Positions 1 to 7,647 of a stretch of DNA of 8,232 nt are shown piece by piece (the first letter of the stretch is position 1; each line of letters starts with the position of its first letter). The translations under genes were made by a program, and so were the position numbers. The notes beneath the pieces were generated by a model that did no database searches, was not told the DNA's origin, and saw only the letters and a list, made by a program, of their open reading frames with translations. Origin of the DNA: an uncultured bacterium (lineage in GTDB: Bacteria; Patescibacteria; JAEDAM01; Absconditabacterales; Absconditicoccaceae); contig CAIVDB010000047.1 in NCBI GenBank assembly GCA_903904545.1, positions 1-8,232 on the forward strand. Direction: 5' to 3'.

Positions 1-159
1 TATAAAGTGGGCTGATTATATCATCTCTCCTATAGAAAAAAACGGACAATAATAAGACAATCCCATATCCACAGCCAATACTTTTTCTTCCTGAACAAAT
101 TCCTCTAGGTCAATTTGATTTTGAGAAGAGAATTGGTATATTTGGTTACTAGTTATTGG
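1..159 (-). pseudogene. Possible relic of a TnpB (IS605 OrfB-like) gene, runs off the left edge
   Basis: Read on the minus strand, 159 down to 19 is open for 47 codons with gene-like codon use. It contains VLAVDMGLSYY followed by FSIGEMI. This has the shape of the RuvC-I motif of TnpB/OrfB proteins (hydrophobic strand, Asp-x-Gly-Leu, about seven residues, Ser-x-Gly-Glu), in which the Asp is catalytic. A TAA at 18-16 interrupts the frame, and the codons beyond it (Ser-Ala-His-Phe-Ile) continue off the window and could be the next part of the same domain. There is no start codon upstream before a TAA at 162-160, where the tandem repeats begin, so the N-terminal half is missing. What is seen is a short open frame with a plausible motif; the TnpB assignment is inference. 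A competing reading is the tail of an unknown plus-strand gene (frame 2, ending at TAA 50-52). Confidence 0.3.
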
Positions 160-172
160 TTATTCGTTATTG
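145..172. repeat. Heptamer tandem repeat, four GTTATTG-type units
   Basis: Four adjacent 7-base units read GTTACTA, GTTATTG, GTTATTC, GTTATTG. The bases just before (138-144, ATATTTG) fit the period loosely. On the minus strand each of the last three units carries TAA, and because 7 is not a multiple of 3 the array blocks all three minus-strand frames. Two other intergenic regions in this window hold 7-base repeats of different sequence. Confidence 0.7.
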
Positions 173-183
173 GGAACTGCCCA

Positions 184-205
184 ACCTGCCTACCGGCAGG
201 CAGGT
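184..205. repeat. GC-rich near-perfect 22-base palindrome
   Basis: The segment starts ACCTGCC and ends GGCAGGT, exact reverse complements, around an eight-base centre TACCGGCA that is palindromic except for one base pair (counted once from each side). It would form a stable hairpin or cruciform and is far richer in G+C than its surroundings. It could be a REP-like or IS200/IS605-type hairpin end, given the possible TnpB relic beside it, or a dispersed palindromic repeat. No run of T follows it, so a simple rho-independent terminator is less likely. Confidence 0.6.
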
Positions 206-237
206 ACACCAATATACTAATACACCAATAAACCATT
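206..237. repeat. Octamer tandem repeat, ACACCAAT-type units
   Basis: Four 8-base units read ACACCAAT, ATACTAAT, ACACCAAT and a weaker AAACCATT. They directly follow the palindrome and lie 40 bases before the tyrS start. From here to 276 the sequence is AT-rich with no gene; it includes a TATTTTA at 246-252 that may be promoter-related. Confidence 0.5.
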
Positions 238-276
238 CCATTAATTATTTTAATTTTATCTTGTTCCCCTAAGACA

Positions 277-1566
277 ATGAACCTTCGCGAGGATTTAGAA
301 AAACGTTGATTTCTTTACCAGTTTTCTGATGAGGCAATTTTTGATCTATATGGAAAGGGTGGACAAAAATTTTATGTAGGCTTCGATCCTTCTATGGACT
401 CCTTGCAACTCGGGAATATGTGTGCCGTCATGGCAGCAGTAAACCTGATGAAATATGGAAATACCTGTTATTTTCTCGTAGGAGGAGCAACAGGAATGAT
501 TGGTGATCCGAGTGGAAAATCTGCTGAGAGGAATTTCCTCGGTGAAGAACAACTCAGAAATAATGAGCAAGCTATTTACCAACAACTGGAATCGTTCCTC
601 GAACATATGCAGCAGAAATTCAATCTTAAGTTTTCATACAAGATGGTTGATAACTATGATTTCTATAAAGATATGAGCTATTTGAAGTTCTTGACTGAGG
701 TAGGAAAATATATTACCGTGAATACTATGATCGCCAAAGAATCGATCAAAAGAAGAATTACTGATCCTGAACAATCTATTTCTTATGCTGAATTTAGTTA
801 TATGTTGATCCAGGGATATGATTTTGTCCACCTCTTCGAAAATGAAGGAGTATTGCTTCAACTCTGAGGTTCTGATCAATGGGGAAATGTAATAACAGGA
901 ATAGAACTCATTAGAAAAAAATATGATAAAAGTGCCTATGCATTGACGATTCCTTTGATTACTGATGCTACAGGAAAGAAGTTTGGGAAGTCTGAAGGGA
1001 ACGCTATTCGGCTTGACCACAGCAAAACGAGTCCGTATTTCGTGTACCAATACTTTATGAACGCAGCAGACCAAGATGTAGAGCAGTACTTGAAGATCCT
1101 AACACTTCTTGAACTTAACCAGATCCAAACTATTTTGGACGAACATGCAAAGAAACCAGAACTGAGATATGGACAAAAAGAGCTTGCTAAGGCAGTCATT
1201 GAAGTCATTTTTGATAAGCATGCAGCTGATCAGGCAGAGAAAATTTCTGATGTTCTTTTTGGCGATGAGGACAAGGTGAAGATTATATCTGGATTTACCC
1301 AGGAAGATATCGATGCCTTATATAAAGAAACGGGAGGGGCTGATGTTTCATTTGCTGAGCCTGTAAAGTTTCTCGATTTGTGTACTCAATCAGGACTTAG
1401 TGACTCTAATGGAGAAGCAAAGAAATTGATCCAATCAGGATCACTCTATTGTAATGAAGTAAAAATAGAAGATTTGCAATATGTAGTGGGCAAAGAACAC
1501 CTTATAAATGGATTTTTGCTATTGAGAAAAGGGAAAAAAGTATTTAAAGTAGTAAAAATAAAATAA
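277..1566 (+). CDS. tyrS: Tyrosyl-tRNA synthetase (code 25, two in-frame UGA)
   Basis: Class I aminoacyl-tRNA synthetase that activates tyrosine with ATP and charges tRNA-Tyr in the cytoplasm. With UGA as Gly it is 429 residues, normal for bacterial TyrRS. In order: tyrosine-binding region with KFYVGFDPS (about residues 33-39); a HIGH-equivalent that reads QLGN (44-47); VGGATGMIGDPSGKSAERN; the YDF and GGSDQWGN motifs (197-204); the KMSKS-equivalent KFGKS (235-239); and a C-terminal S4-like tRNA-binding domain from about residue 362. UGA codons are at 307 (residue 11) and 865 (residue 197); the second encodes the first glycine of GGSDQW. ATG 277 was chosen because the residues after it, MNLREDLEKRGFLYQFSD, match the family N-terminus. 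Only a weak AAGA lies before it. The next gene starts 27 bases downstream. Odd points are Gln44, Ser39 and Asn47 in the ATP site. Confidence 0.96.
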
Positions 1567-1593
1567 GGAATTTTATTTCTTTATTCTTCTCTC

Positions 1594-2037
1594 ATGCAAC
1601 AGGTCACTCTTGTTTATCTTTTTAACGCCCAAGGGCAGGTTTTGCTTGGCATGAAAAAAAGAAAATTTGGTGTGGGGAAATGGAATGGCTTTGGATGAAA
1701 AAAGGCTCCGTGAGAGACAATTGTCCAGACGGCCTTGAGAGAACTAGAAGAAGAAGCTTACATTATTTTGTTCCCGGAACAACTCCAGCAAATGGGAACT
1801 ATAGAATTTTTTTGGGAAGCAAACCCAGAACGAGACCAAGTTGCTTATATTTTCCGCGGAGAATATAATGGATCACTTGCCGAGACAGAAGAAATGAAAC
1901 CGCAACGATTTGATGCTGATAAACTTCCTTATGAAGATATGCGAGAAAATGATGTTGCTTGGATGCCAAAATTAGTAGCAAGAGAATATTTGCACGAGGT
2001 TTTTCATTTTGATGAAAATTGAAAACGAATAAAATAG
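1594..2037 (+). CDS. MTH1/MutT-like Nudix hydrolase (oxidised nucleotide triphosphatase)
   Basis: With UGA as Gly this is an intact 147-residue Nudix protein; under the standard code it looks broken. UGA is at 1696 (residue 35), 1711 (residue 40) and 2020 (residue 143). The Nudix box starts at Gly35 and runs through Glu41 to R49-E50-L51-E52-E53-E54, the metal-binding helix; the glycine usual near its end is Tyr56. The N-terminal stretch VLLGMKKRKFGVGKWNGFGG and the later EMKPQRFDADKLPYEDM strongly resemble human MTH1 (NUDT1), which hydrolyses 8-oxo-dGTP and 2-OH-dATP. Asn31 fits the base-contacting Asn of MTH1. The pocket segment WPDDSYW of MTH1 corresponds to Arg117-Glu-Asn119-Asp120-Val-Ala-Trp123, so one of two pocket aspartates is Asn. 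Likely role: nucleotide pool cleaning; exact substrate unproven. The ATG is preceded by a pyrimidine tract with no Shine-Dalgarno, 27 bases after tyrS. It stops at TAG 2035-2037. Confidence 0.9.
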
Positions 2038-2105
2038 TCATTTCTTCCCCCTAACAAGAACTCATCGATGAATCACTTGAATTACAGGCCAAAAAAGATA
2101 AGACT

Positions 2106-2131
2106 TTGACGACTTTTTTTGTCAATTTTTT
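2106..2131 (+). terminator. Weak candidate terminator between the Nudix gene and secD
   Basis: TTGAC (2106-2110) can pair with GTCAA (2121-2125) around a 10-base T-rich loop, followed at once by six T. The stem is only five pairs, so this is weak. An alternative pairing joins AAAAAAG (2091-2097) with CTTTTTT (2113-2119). The rest of 2038-2160 holds no gene I can support. A TATTTTT at 2142-2148, 12 bases before the secD start, might be a promoter element. Confidence 0.3.
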
Positions 2132-2160
2132 GATTTTTTTATATTTTTGAATGGATTGCT

Positions 2161-3852
2161 ATGAAAATTAGTAAAAAATGGGTGTTCCTAGGGATTGGTC
2201 TTTTAGCTTTGTTTATCGTTTTTTTCGTGGGAAGATCTTTCGATGCGACTACAGGGAAGAGAAGTATAATAGTGACTCCAAATGGACTTTCACACTTTAG
2301 AAAAGGATTGGATGTTTCTGGTGGTACCAGACTCGTCTACAAGATTTCTTATGATAAATATGAAAAGATCTATACCAATGCTCTAGAGCTCAATGCAGTC
2401 AAAAAGACTATTGAAGATATTATCCTCAAAAATATTGATAATAGAATCTCTAAACTGGGAGTTAGTGATTATAAATCATTTGTACAAAATCTAGATAATC
2501 AACACTATATCGTCGTAGAAATTGGTGGTATTGCTGATCTTGACCAAGCAAAAGGGATTATTGGAAAAACTTTGGAACTAGAATTTAAACTACAAAACAA
2601 AGAAAAACCAAGTACTGCTGTATTTCAGGCTAGAAAACGTTTAGCACAACAGATTTTCTCTGAAGTTAGCAAGACTCCACTTCTTATGCAAAAACTTGTA
2701 GATGGAAGGATGTCAGAAAACATCTTTTACAATGCATTTTCTGGAAGAACACTCAATGAATTACCTACTCTCTACAAAGATAATGTAAAAATATTAGAAA
2801 AGGCAACCGTAGGAAAGCTGTATTCTAGTCTCTTAGAAGGGAAATATGAAACTATTTCTGCTGAATGAACTATTTGAGGAACAGGAACAGATCTTTTGGG
2901 AGCTACTATGTTTCGTCTCGTAGACAAAAGCACTGCAACAATTTCTGGAAAACAAGAAACCATATATACATTGGAAGATGTTTTTGTGCAAGATAGAGAA
3001 ACTCGAGTTGCTGCTACTGATGGAGAACATATTTTGAATGGAGCATATTTCAAATTTGCTAATCCTAGTAGCTCTGAGGTAGGAGAACCTATTGTTGCGA
3101 TCAATTTCGATGATCAAGGAAAAGATATCTTCTGTTCTATTACTGAAACAAATATAGGAAGTCCTATGGCAATTTTTGTTGGAGGAAACCTTTTGACTGC
3201 ACCGACTATCCAATCTAAAATCTGTGGAGGTACTGCTCAAATCAATGGAAACTTCACTACTGCCACTGCTAAAGAACTCTCAAATAATCTCAACGAAGGA
3301 ACACTTCCTGCACCATTGGTTTTGATGCAAGAAGAAAAAATTAGTCCAACACTTGGAGATGATGCATTGACCTGAGCTCTTTGGGCATGACTTGTTGGAT
3401 TCTTTGCTATCCTTATCCTCATATACTTTATGTATGGAATAACTAAAGTTGCCCAAACAAGTATTGTTCTTATTGCATTCCTCGCTGTGCTTTTTGCTTT
3501 GATGAAACTATCTGATTATGCACTTTCTCTCAGTGGTATTGCAGCAATTATTCTTTCTATTGGAATGGCGGTAGATGCCAATATCTTGATGTATGAAAGA
3601 CTTCGCGAAGAGCTCAAGGAAGGAAAGAGCATTGGATCTGCTATTGATACTGCAAAGAGTAGAAGTCGAACAGCCATTAGAGATGGACAATTGAGTACTG
3701 GTCTTATTGCACTTATCTTATTTACAATGGGAACAAATATGTTTAAGTGATTTGGATCATTGATGCTTACAACTATGATATTAACATTGGCATTTAATGT
3801 ACCATTGATGAAATTGTTATTACATGTATTTTATGATAAGAAAAATAGTTAG
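2161..3852 (+). CDS. secD: Protein translocase subunit SecD (code 25, five in-frame UGA)
   Basis: SecD, with SecF, uses the proton gradient at the membrane to pull exported proteins out of the Sec channel. The protein is 563 residues with UGA as Gly at residues 236, 239, 405, 410 and 530. Order: a short basic N-terminus and TM1 (about 6-23); the P1 periplasmic domain starting with KGLDVSGGTRLVY (48-60) and including NRISKLGVSDY; the head region with FVGGNLLTAPTI, then GGTAQINGNFTTATAKEL and EGTLPAPL (379-386); then five membrane segments at about 402-425, 430-450, 455-480, 508-529 and 531-557. The mid-membrane motif GMAVDAN is present; Asp472 matches the proton-relay aspartate of the family. 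Asp508 sits where the family has a conserved Asp before TM5. ATG 2161 gives the expected TM1 start; an in-frame ATG at 2068 would only add an untypical extension. No secF follows in this window, although the two are usually adjacent. It stops at TAG. Confidence 0.95.
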
Positions 3853-3870
3853 GAAGTATTGGTTTATCGG

Positions 3871-3933
3871 GAATTCGTAATTAGTAATATACAATTCTCC
3901 AATCTAAGTTCTAAGCTCTAAGTTCTAAGTTCT
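3871..3933. repeat. Heptamer tandem repeat, nine AAGTTCT-type units
   Basis: Nine consecutive 7-base units fill most of the gap between secD and the next gene: GAATTCG, TAATTAG, TAATATA, CAATTCT, CCAATCT, AAGTTCT, AAGCTCT, AAGTTCT, AAGTTCT. The last four are nearly identical and the earlier ones more diverged, like an array that decays at one side. Read as a shifted unit, CTAAGTT, it carries TAA, and the 7-base step puts a stop in each plus-strand frame. Confidence 0.75.
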
Positions 3934-3934
3934 C

Positions 3935-3941
3935 TATTTTA
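3935..3941 (+). promoter_or_regulatory. TATTTTA box before the membrane-protein gene
   Basis: TATTTTA lies 18 bases before ATG 3960, right after the heptamer array, and is followed by a pyrimidine-rich stretch. The same heptanucleotide lies 17 bases before efp and 24 before tyrS. It could be a -10 element of a short-leader transcript. In such AT-rich DNA chance occurrence is a serious alternative. Confidence 0.25.
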
Positions 3942-3959
3942 TTCTCTTCACTGTCCTCT

Positions 3960-6900
3960 ATGAAAAAAATCTTTTTGATTCTAAGTATTGTTGTGCTCAG
4001 TCTTTTGTGAATTTCTGTATTTACGGAATTTATGGCAAATCACACGTACTACAAAGACATGCTTTCTACTCGAAGCAATCGAAATACTATTCTTTGGGCA
4101 GTCATTTCATGCGCTATTCCTTTGTATTATGTTACTAGAACAAAAACCTTTTCCCTCAAAAAATTCTTTGTATGGATACTTCCCGCAGCACTCCTGCTCT
4201 TTAGTGTAGCACATGCAATGATTAAAGAAGGCATTGTTGGTGGTTCTGCCGGATTTATTATTCTCTGTGTCAATTCCCTCTTATTATATTTTCTAGGGAT
4301 GTATTTCATTCTGGGGATATTTACTTTTGGAAGCTGGTTATCTCAAAAGATTATGAAATTTAAGGAAATCAGACGACAAGAAATGATTATCAATTTTGGT
4401 TTGGGACTTGGAGTATTCTTACTTTTCCTTTCCTTACTTGCTATGACCCATCTTTTTTATGGAGCAATAATATGGATTCTTTTCCTTGGGCTTGGTGGGA
4501 TGACTCGATATATGAAAGCATATCTTCAAGAGGTTGCTAGCCCGATATTTACTCATTTATTTCAATGATTTTCTTTGAATATAGTAAAACAACATCGATG
4601 GAGACGAGTTATTCTTATTGCTTTTGCTCTTTCTATCATTTATTATCTTTATGGATTTCAATTGTCTTTTGTCCCTTATTCTACCGCTTGGGATGCTAAT
4701 CATGAATATATGTATATGCCTAAAGTATTAGCGGAAAATGCTGGAATACTCCGAGGAAATATAGGTCCATTAGCAAGTCTTCCTTTTCTTCGACATATGT
4801 TTATTGCTTTTTGGTTTGGACTTATTACACCCATCAAAAGCTGGTTTTGGCTTTCTCCTGACAGTGTTGCTGTTGCGATGAACTTCTTGAGTGGTATTTT
4901 CGTTATGCTATTCTGACTTGGACTCGTCCATGAGGTACTAAATTTCTTTACTAAAAAACATGAAAATTTGTTTACTAAAGAGATTTGATTTGCATTTGGA
5001 TGGACAGGATTGTTGTTTTGGTTGACAAGTGGAATGGGCGCTTTCTTAGTGTTTGTAGACAATAAAACTGATCTTTGAGTTCTTGCTTTGACTGTTTTAG
5101 CTCTTCTCTCTGGATTTATTGTCATCAAAATGATTTCTCAATATCCACCACAATGAAAATCTCTTTCTCATGAAGTTTTGAAATATGTCGTTGTTTCATG
5201 ATTTTTGTTTTCTCTCGCAAGTATGGCAAAACCCACGGCGTTTATCGATATCGCACTATTTGGTGTTTTGCTTATAGCACTTTGGATAGATGAATTGGTT
5301 GCCTTAGGAATAGGGATTGTTCTTGGAGGAATTACAGGAATTATGTGAATAGCCAACGCTCCTGATATGATAAGTCCTTTCTTGGGAAAAATCATTGCAA
5401 TTATTGGTATTATTGTTTTTATTATAGGGATTGGAAGACTATTCTTTCAGTATGGAAAAAATTTTTGGGAGAAGAAGAGAGTTTATGTTTCCTATATTCT
5501 CATATTAGTACTTGCGTGTTTTGGAACAGTAATTATCTTTAGGGGTCCTACCATTATTATTAAACAGTTACATACAAATTCTCTTTCTGTGTGAAGTTTT
5601 GCTAAGGGAATATTATTTTCTGCTCGTACCACTAGTATTCCATTGTTAGCAAGTACAAGTACTGGCAGTACTCAGCAGCAAACTCAGCAAGATCAACTTC
5701 TCTTACAAGACCAGACTCAATCTTTTTATCTTGAGAGTTGTAGAACTCAGAGATTTTCTTCCTGAGATCTATATACTGGACTCAAGTCTGCTTTAACAAC
5801 CAATGAAGATATATGAAGATATGTGGGATATGGTTGGAAAGAAATCAATAGACAAGGTCGAAGTCTTGGGTATTATCTTATGAGAATTTTCTTCCCCCTC
5901 AATGACGCTTGTTATGGAACCAATCATGATGCAAAAGTGCTGTGTAGACAGGCAAGTGCTATTGATCGCTTCGATATTGCAACACTCCAAAGGATCATGG
6001 CTGATGTAGATACCGATGGGAAAGCTTATATATTATTGAGTAAAGCACTGACCGCATATCAATCCAAAGCGCATACCCTTTCTGGAGCATTTAATCCCAA
6101 TGAATTTAGAGATCAGATTGTTGCTCTTAGACAATATTATCAAAATCATGCTATTGCTACTACTGCAGGAAAACTTTTTATTCCTTATAGATACCTTACT
6201 CCAGTAAATATTATCTTCAACTGGTCATTACAGAATTTGAGCAGTTACTATACCGATATTGGATTTGTTCGAGCCTTTATGTTAATTTTTGTCGTCTTTG
6301 CTTTCATTTATTGATTGCTCAAAAAAGATAAACATCTCACTATTCTTTCTGGAGTTACGGTGCTTGGATGGAGTATTCGATGGATTATTGGTGGATGAAT
6401 TTTATGGTATGGAATTGGTCTAACTATTTGGACAATTCTTACTGTTGCACTCTTTATGCAAGCGTTCTTAGATGTTTCTGATGAACATGAATCTTATAAC
6501 TCTCTCTTATATACATTCCTTGTTCTTTTTGTACTTTGGGCTAGTGTTCAGATGGTATTCAATTTCATTAGAATCACTTCTCAATGAGCAGGAGGTCCTT
6601 TTATGTGGTACAAGATGGGGAATGGAAAGTCCGTAGAAATCAACGAACAGCTTCAGCAACAGGAGGTCGTCAAAACTGGATATGGTTGGAAAGATGTTTT
6701 TGATCTTCAATTTCCTCATTATAATGGGTTTATTGATTATGTAGCAAATAGAAAGGACTCTGATTGAGTACTTATTGCGGGTACATATATGCAATACTTT
6801 CTCAAAAATCAACGCAACCTTCAAATGGATGGTATGTTGGATCGATTTTGGAAAGAAACTTCTGATGGAAATCTTTGTAAATCTTATCAGAGACTTCAAC

Positions 6901-7550
6901 ATGATAATATTAAATATCTTGTTATCGATCCAAATATCTGAACAGTAGGTATGGGAGAGGGAAATGAATCTCTTTTCAATAGATTCTTTGCCAAAAGAGA
7001 TGCTGTTTCTGGTAAAATACAAGAACATGGAGCTATCACAAGACTTGTACAACTTCGAAGAGCTTGATATATCTCATTATTCTCTACTAATAATATTGGT
7101 GCTAAATACGCATTCTCACTCGATGATCAAGCAATCAAGGCTACTTTTGGAGAAATGACTGCAGATGAACTTATTTTTCTGAGAGCAAAACTTTCTATTG
7201 CAAGATTCTTTCCTGATGCACAACAATTGTTAAACTTTATCGCAGAGACCTTCTCTCAAAGGATTAGTAATGGAAAAGCGCTTGGAGATATTGCGGATAT
7301 CTATGGGAAAACAATAAAAGAAGATACTTTACTTGCTCTTGCACAACAGATTCAATCTCAAAAAGATCCTGAAAAAACCAAGACTGCAGTGCAAGCACTT
7401 ACACAAGACGAAAGACTCGTTCTTCTTCAATATCTTGGATTACAACAATTACAATCAGCACAAAATCCACAACTTCAAGAATATGTTAATGGCCTCTTGC
7501 AACAAAGCTTAGGTGGCTGAAGTCAATTGATTGTTTTTGAATTGAACTAG
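3960..7550 (+). CDS. Giant polytopic membrane protein, candidate GT-C-type glycosyltransferase (18 in-frame UGA)
   Basis: One frame without TAA or TAG for 1197 codons gives a 1196-residue protein once 18 UGA are read as Gly. It starts with MKK and a hydrophobic segment (4-21). About five more membrane segments follow up to residue 180, then another at 216-237. The loop after that, VPYSTAWDANHEYMYMPKVL (238-257), has Asp245, His248 and Glu249 in the place where GT-C enzymes such as ArnT or PMT relatives carry acidic catalytic residues. More membrane segments run to about 535. A large, probably external loop (about 546-765) has a Gln-rich stretch (572-587) and three Cys. Four further membrane segments lie at about 768-871, then a soluble C-terminal domain (872-1196) with KYLVIDPNIGTVGMG near 985-999 and a Gln-rich end. 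GYGWK occurs in both soluble parts (623-627, 907-911). A transferase of lipid-linked sugars is inference; the gene could be another envelope protein. No Shine-Dalgarno precedes it. It ends at TAG 7548-7550. Confidence 0.88.
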
Positions 7551-7589
7551 GAAACCGGTTAATCGGAAAATAAATATTATAGTACATCA

Positions 7590-7624
7590 TTTAGCTTTGT
7601 GCTTCAAGCATTGTGCTTTTAGCT
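7590..7624. repeat. Heptamer tandem repeat, five TTGTGCT/TTTAGCT units
   Basis: Five 7-base units lie between the membrane-protein gene and efp: TTTAGCT, TTGTGCT, TCAAGCA, TTGTGCT, TTTAGCT. The order is symmetrical and every unit ends in GCT or GCA. The rest of the 7551-7647 gap has an imperfect 12-base palindrome (CCGGTTAATCGG, 7555-7566) but no clear terminator. Confidence 0.65.
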
Positions 7625-7630
7625 ATTTTA
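7624..7630 (+). promoter_or_regulatory. TATTTTA box before efp
   Basis: TATTTTA starts on the last base of the heptamer array and ends 17 bases before the efp ATG. Spacing and position match the copy before the membrane-protein gene (18 bases). A -10 element for a short-leader mRNA is possible but unproven. Confidence 0.25.
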
Positions 7631-7647
7631 CACTTTTATCATTCATT

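Noticed and set aside
865..867. Selenocysteine or readthrough explanation for in-frame TGA.
   Set aside because: TGA falls on conserved glycines and recurs 28 times; no SECIS-like element is apparent and cysteine positions are not involved.
1680..1735. Apparent frameshift in the Nudix gene, where Nudix-like sequence seems to jump frames.
   Set aside because: The frame from ATG 1594 runs through unbroken when TGA 1696 and 1711 are read as Gly; the other open frame there is a shadow.
2068..2160. Alternative in-frame ATG upstream of secD, adding 31 residues.
   Set aside because: SecD homologues begin a few residues before TM1, as from ATG 2161; the extension is encoded by T-rich, terminator-like sequence.
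2055..2171. Open frame after the Nudix gene with a helix-plus-membrane look.
   Set aside because: It has no start codon after TAA 2052-2054 and stops inside secD; its hydrophobic part comes from T-runs.
5826..6694. GYGWK as a form of the oligosaccharyltransferase WWDYG motif.
   Set aside because: The residue order does not match WWDYG and there are two copies; the resemblance is too weak to call STT3/PglB.
6507..7052. 181-codon open frame on the minus strand inside the membrane-protein gene.
   Set aside because: It shadows a real gene on the plus strand, matches no family I recognise and has no supporting context.
2161..7550. Several separate short genes or pseudogenes in the secD and membrane-protein regions.
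   Set aside because: All pieces lie in one frame each, separated only by TGA, and join into proteins with continuous family features.
7555..7566. Terminator after the membrane-protein gene.
   Set aside because: The palindrome is short and imperfect, has no loop and is followed by A-rich, not T-rich, sequence.
7597..7647. Extension of efp upstream from a TTG.
   Set aside because: It would translate the heptamer repeat; EF-P homology begins at ATG 7648.
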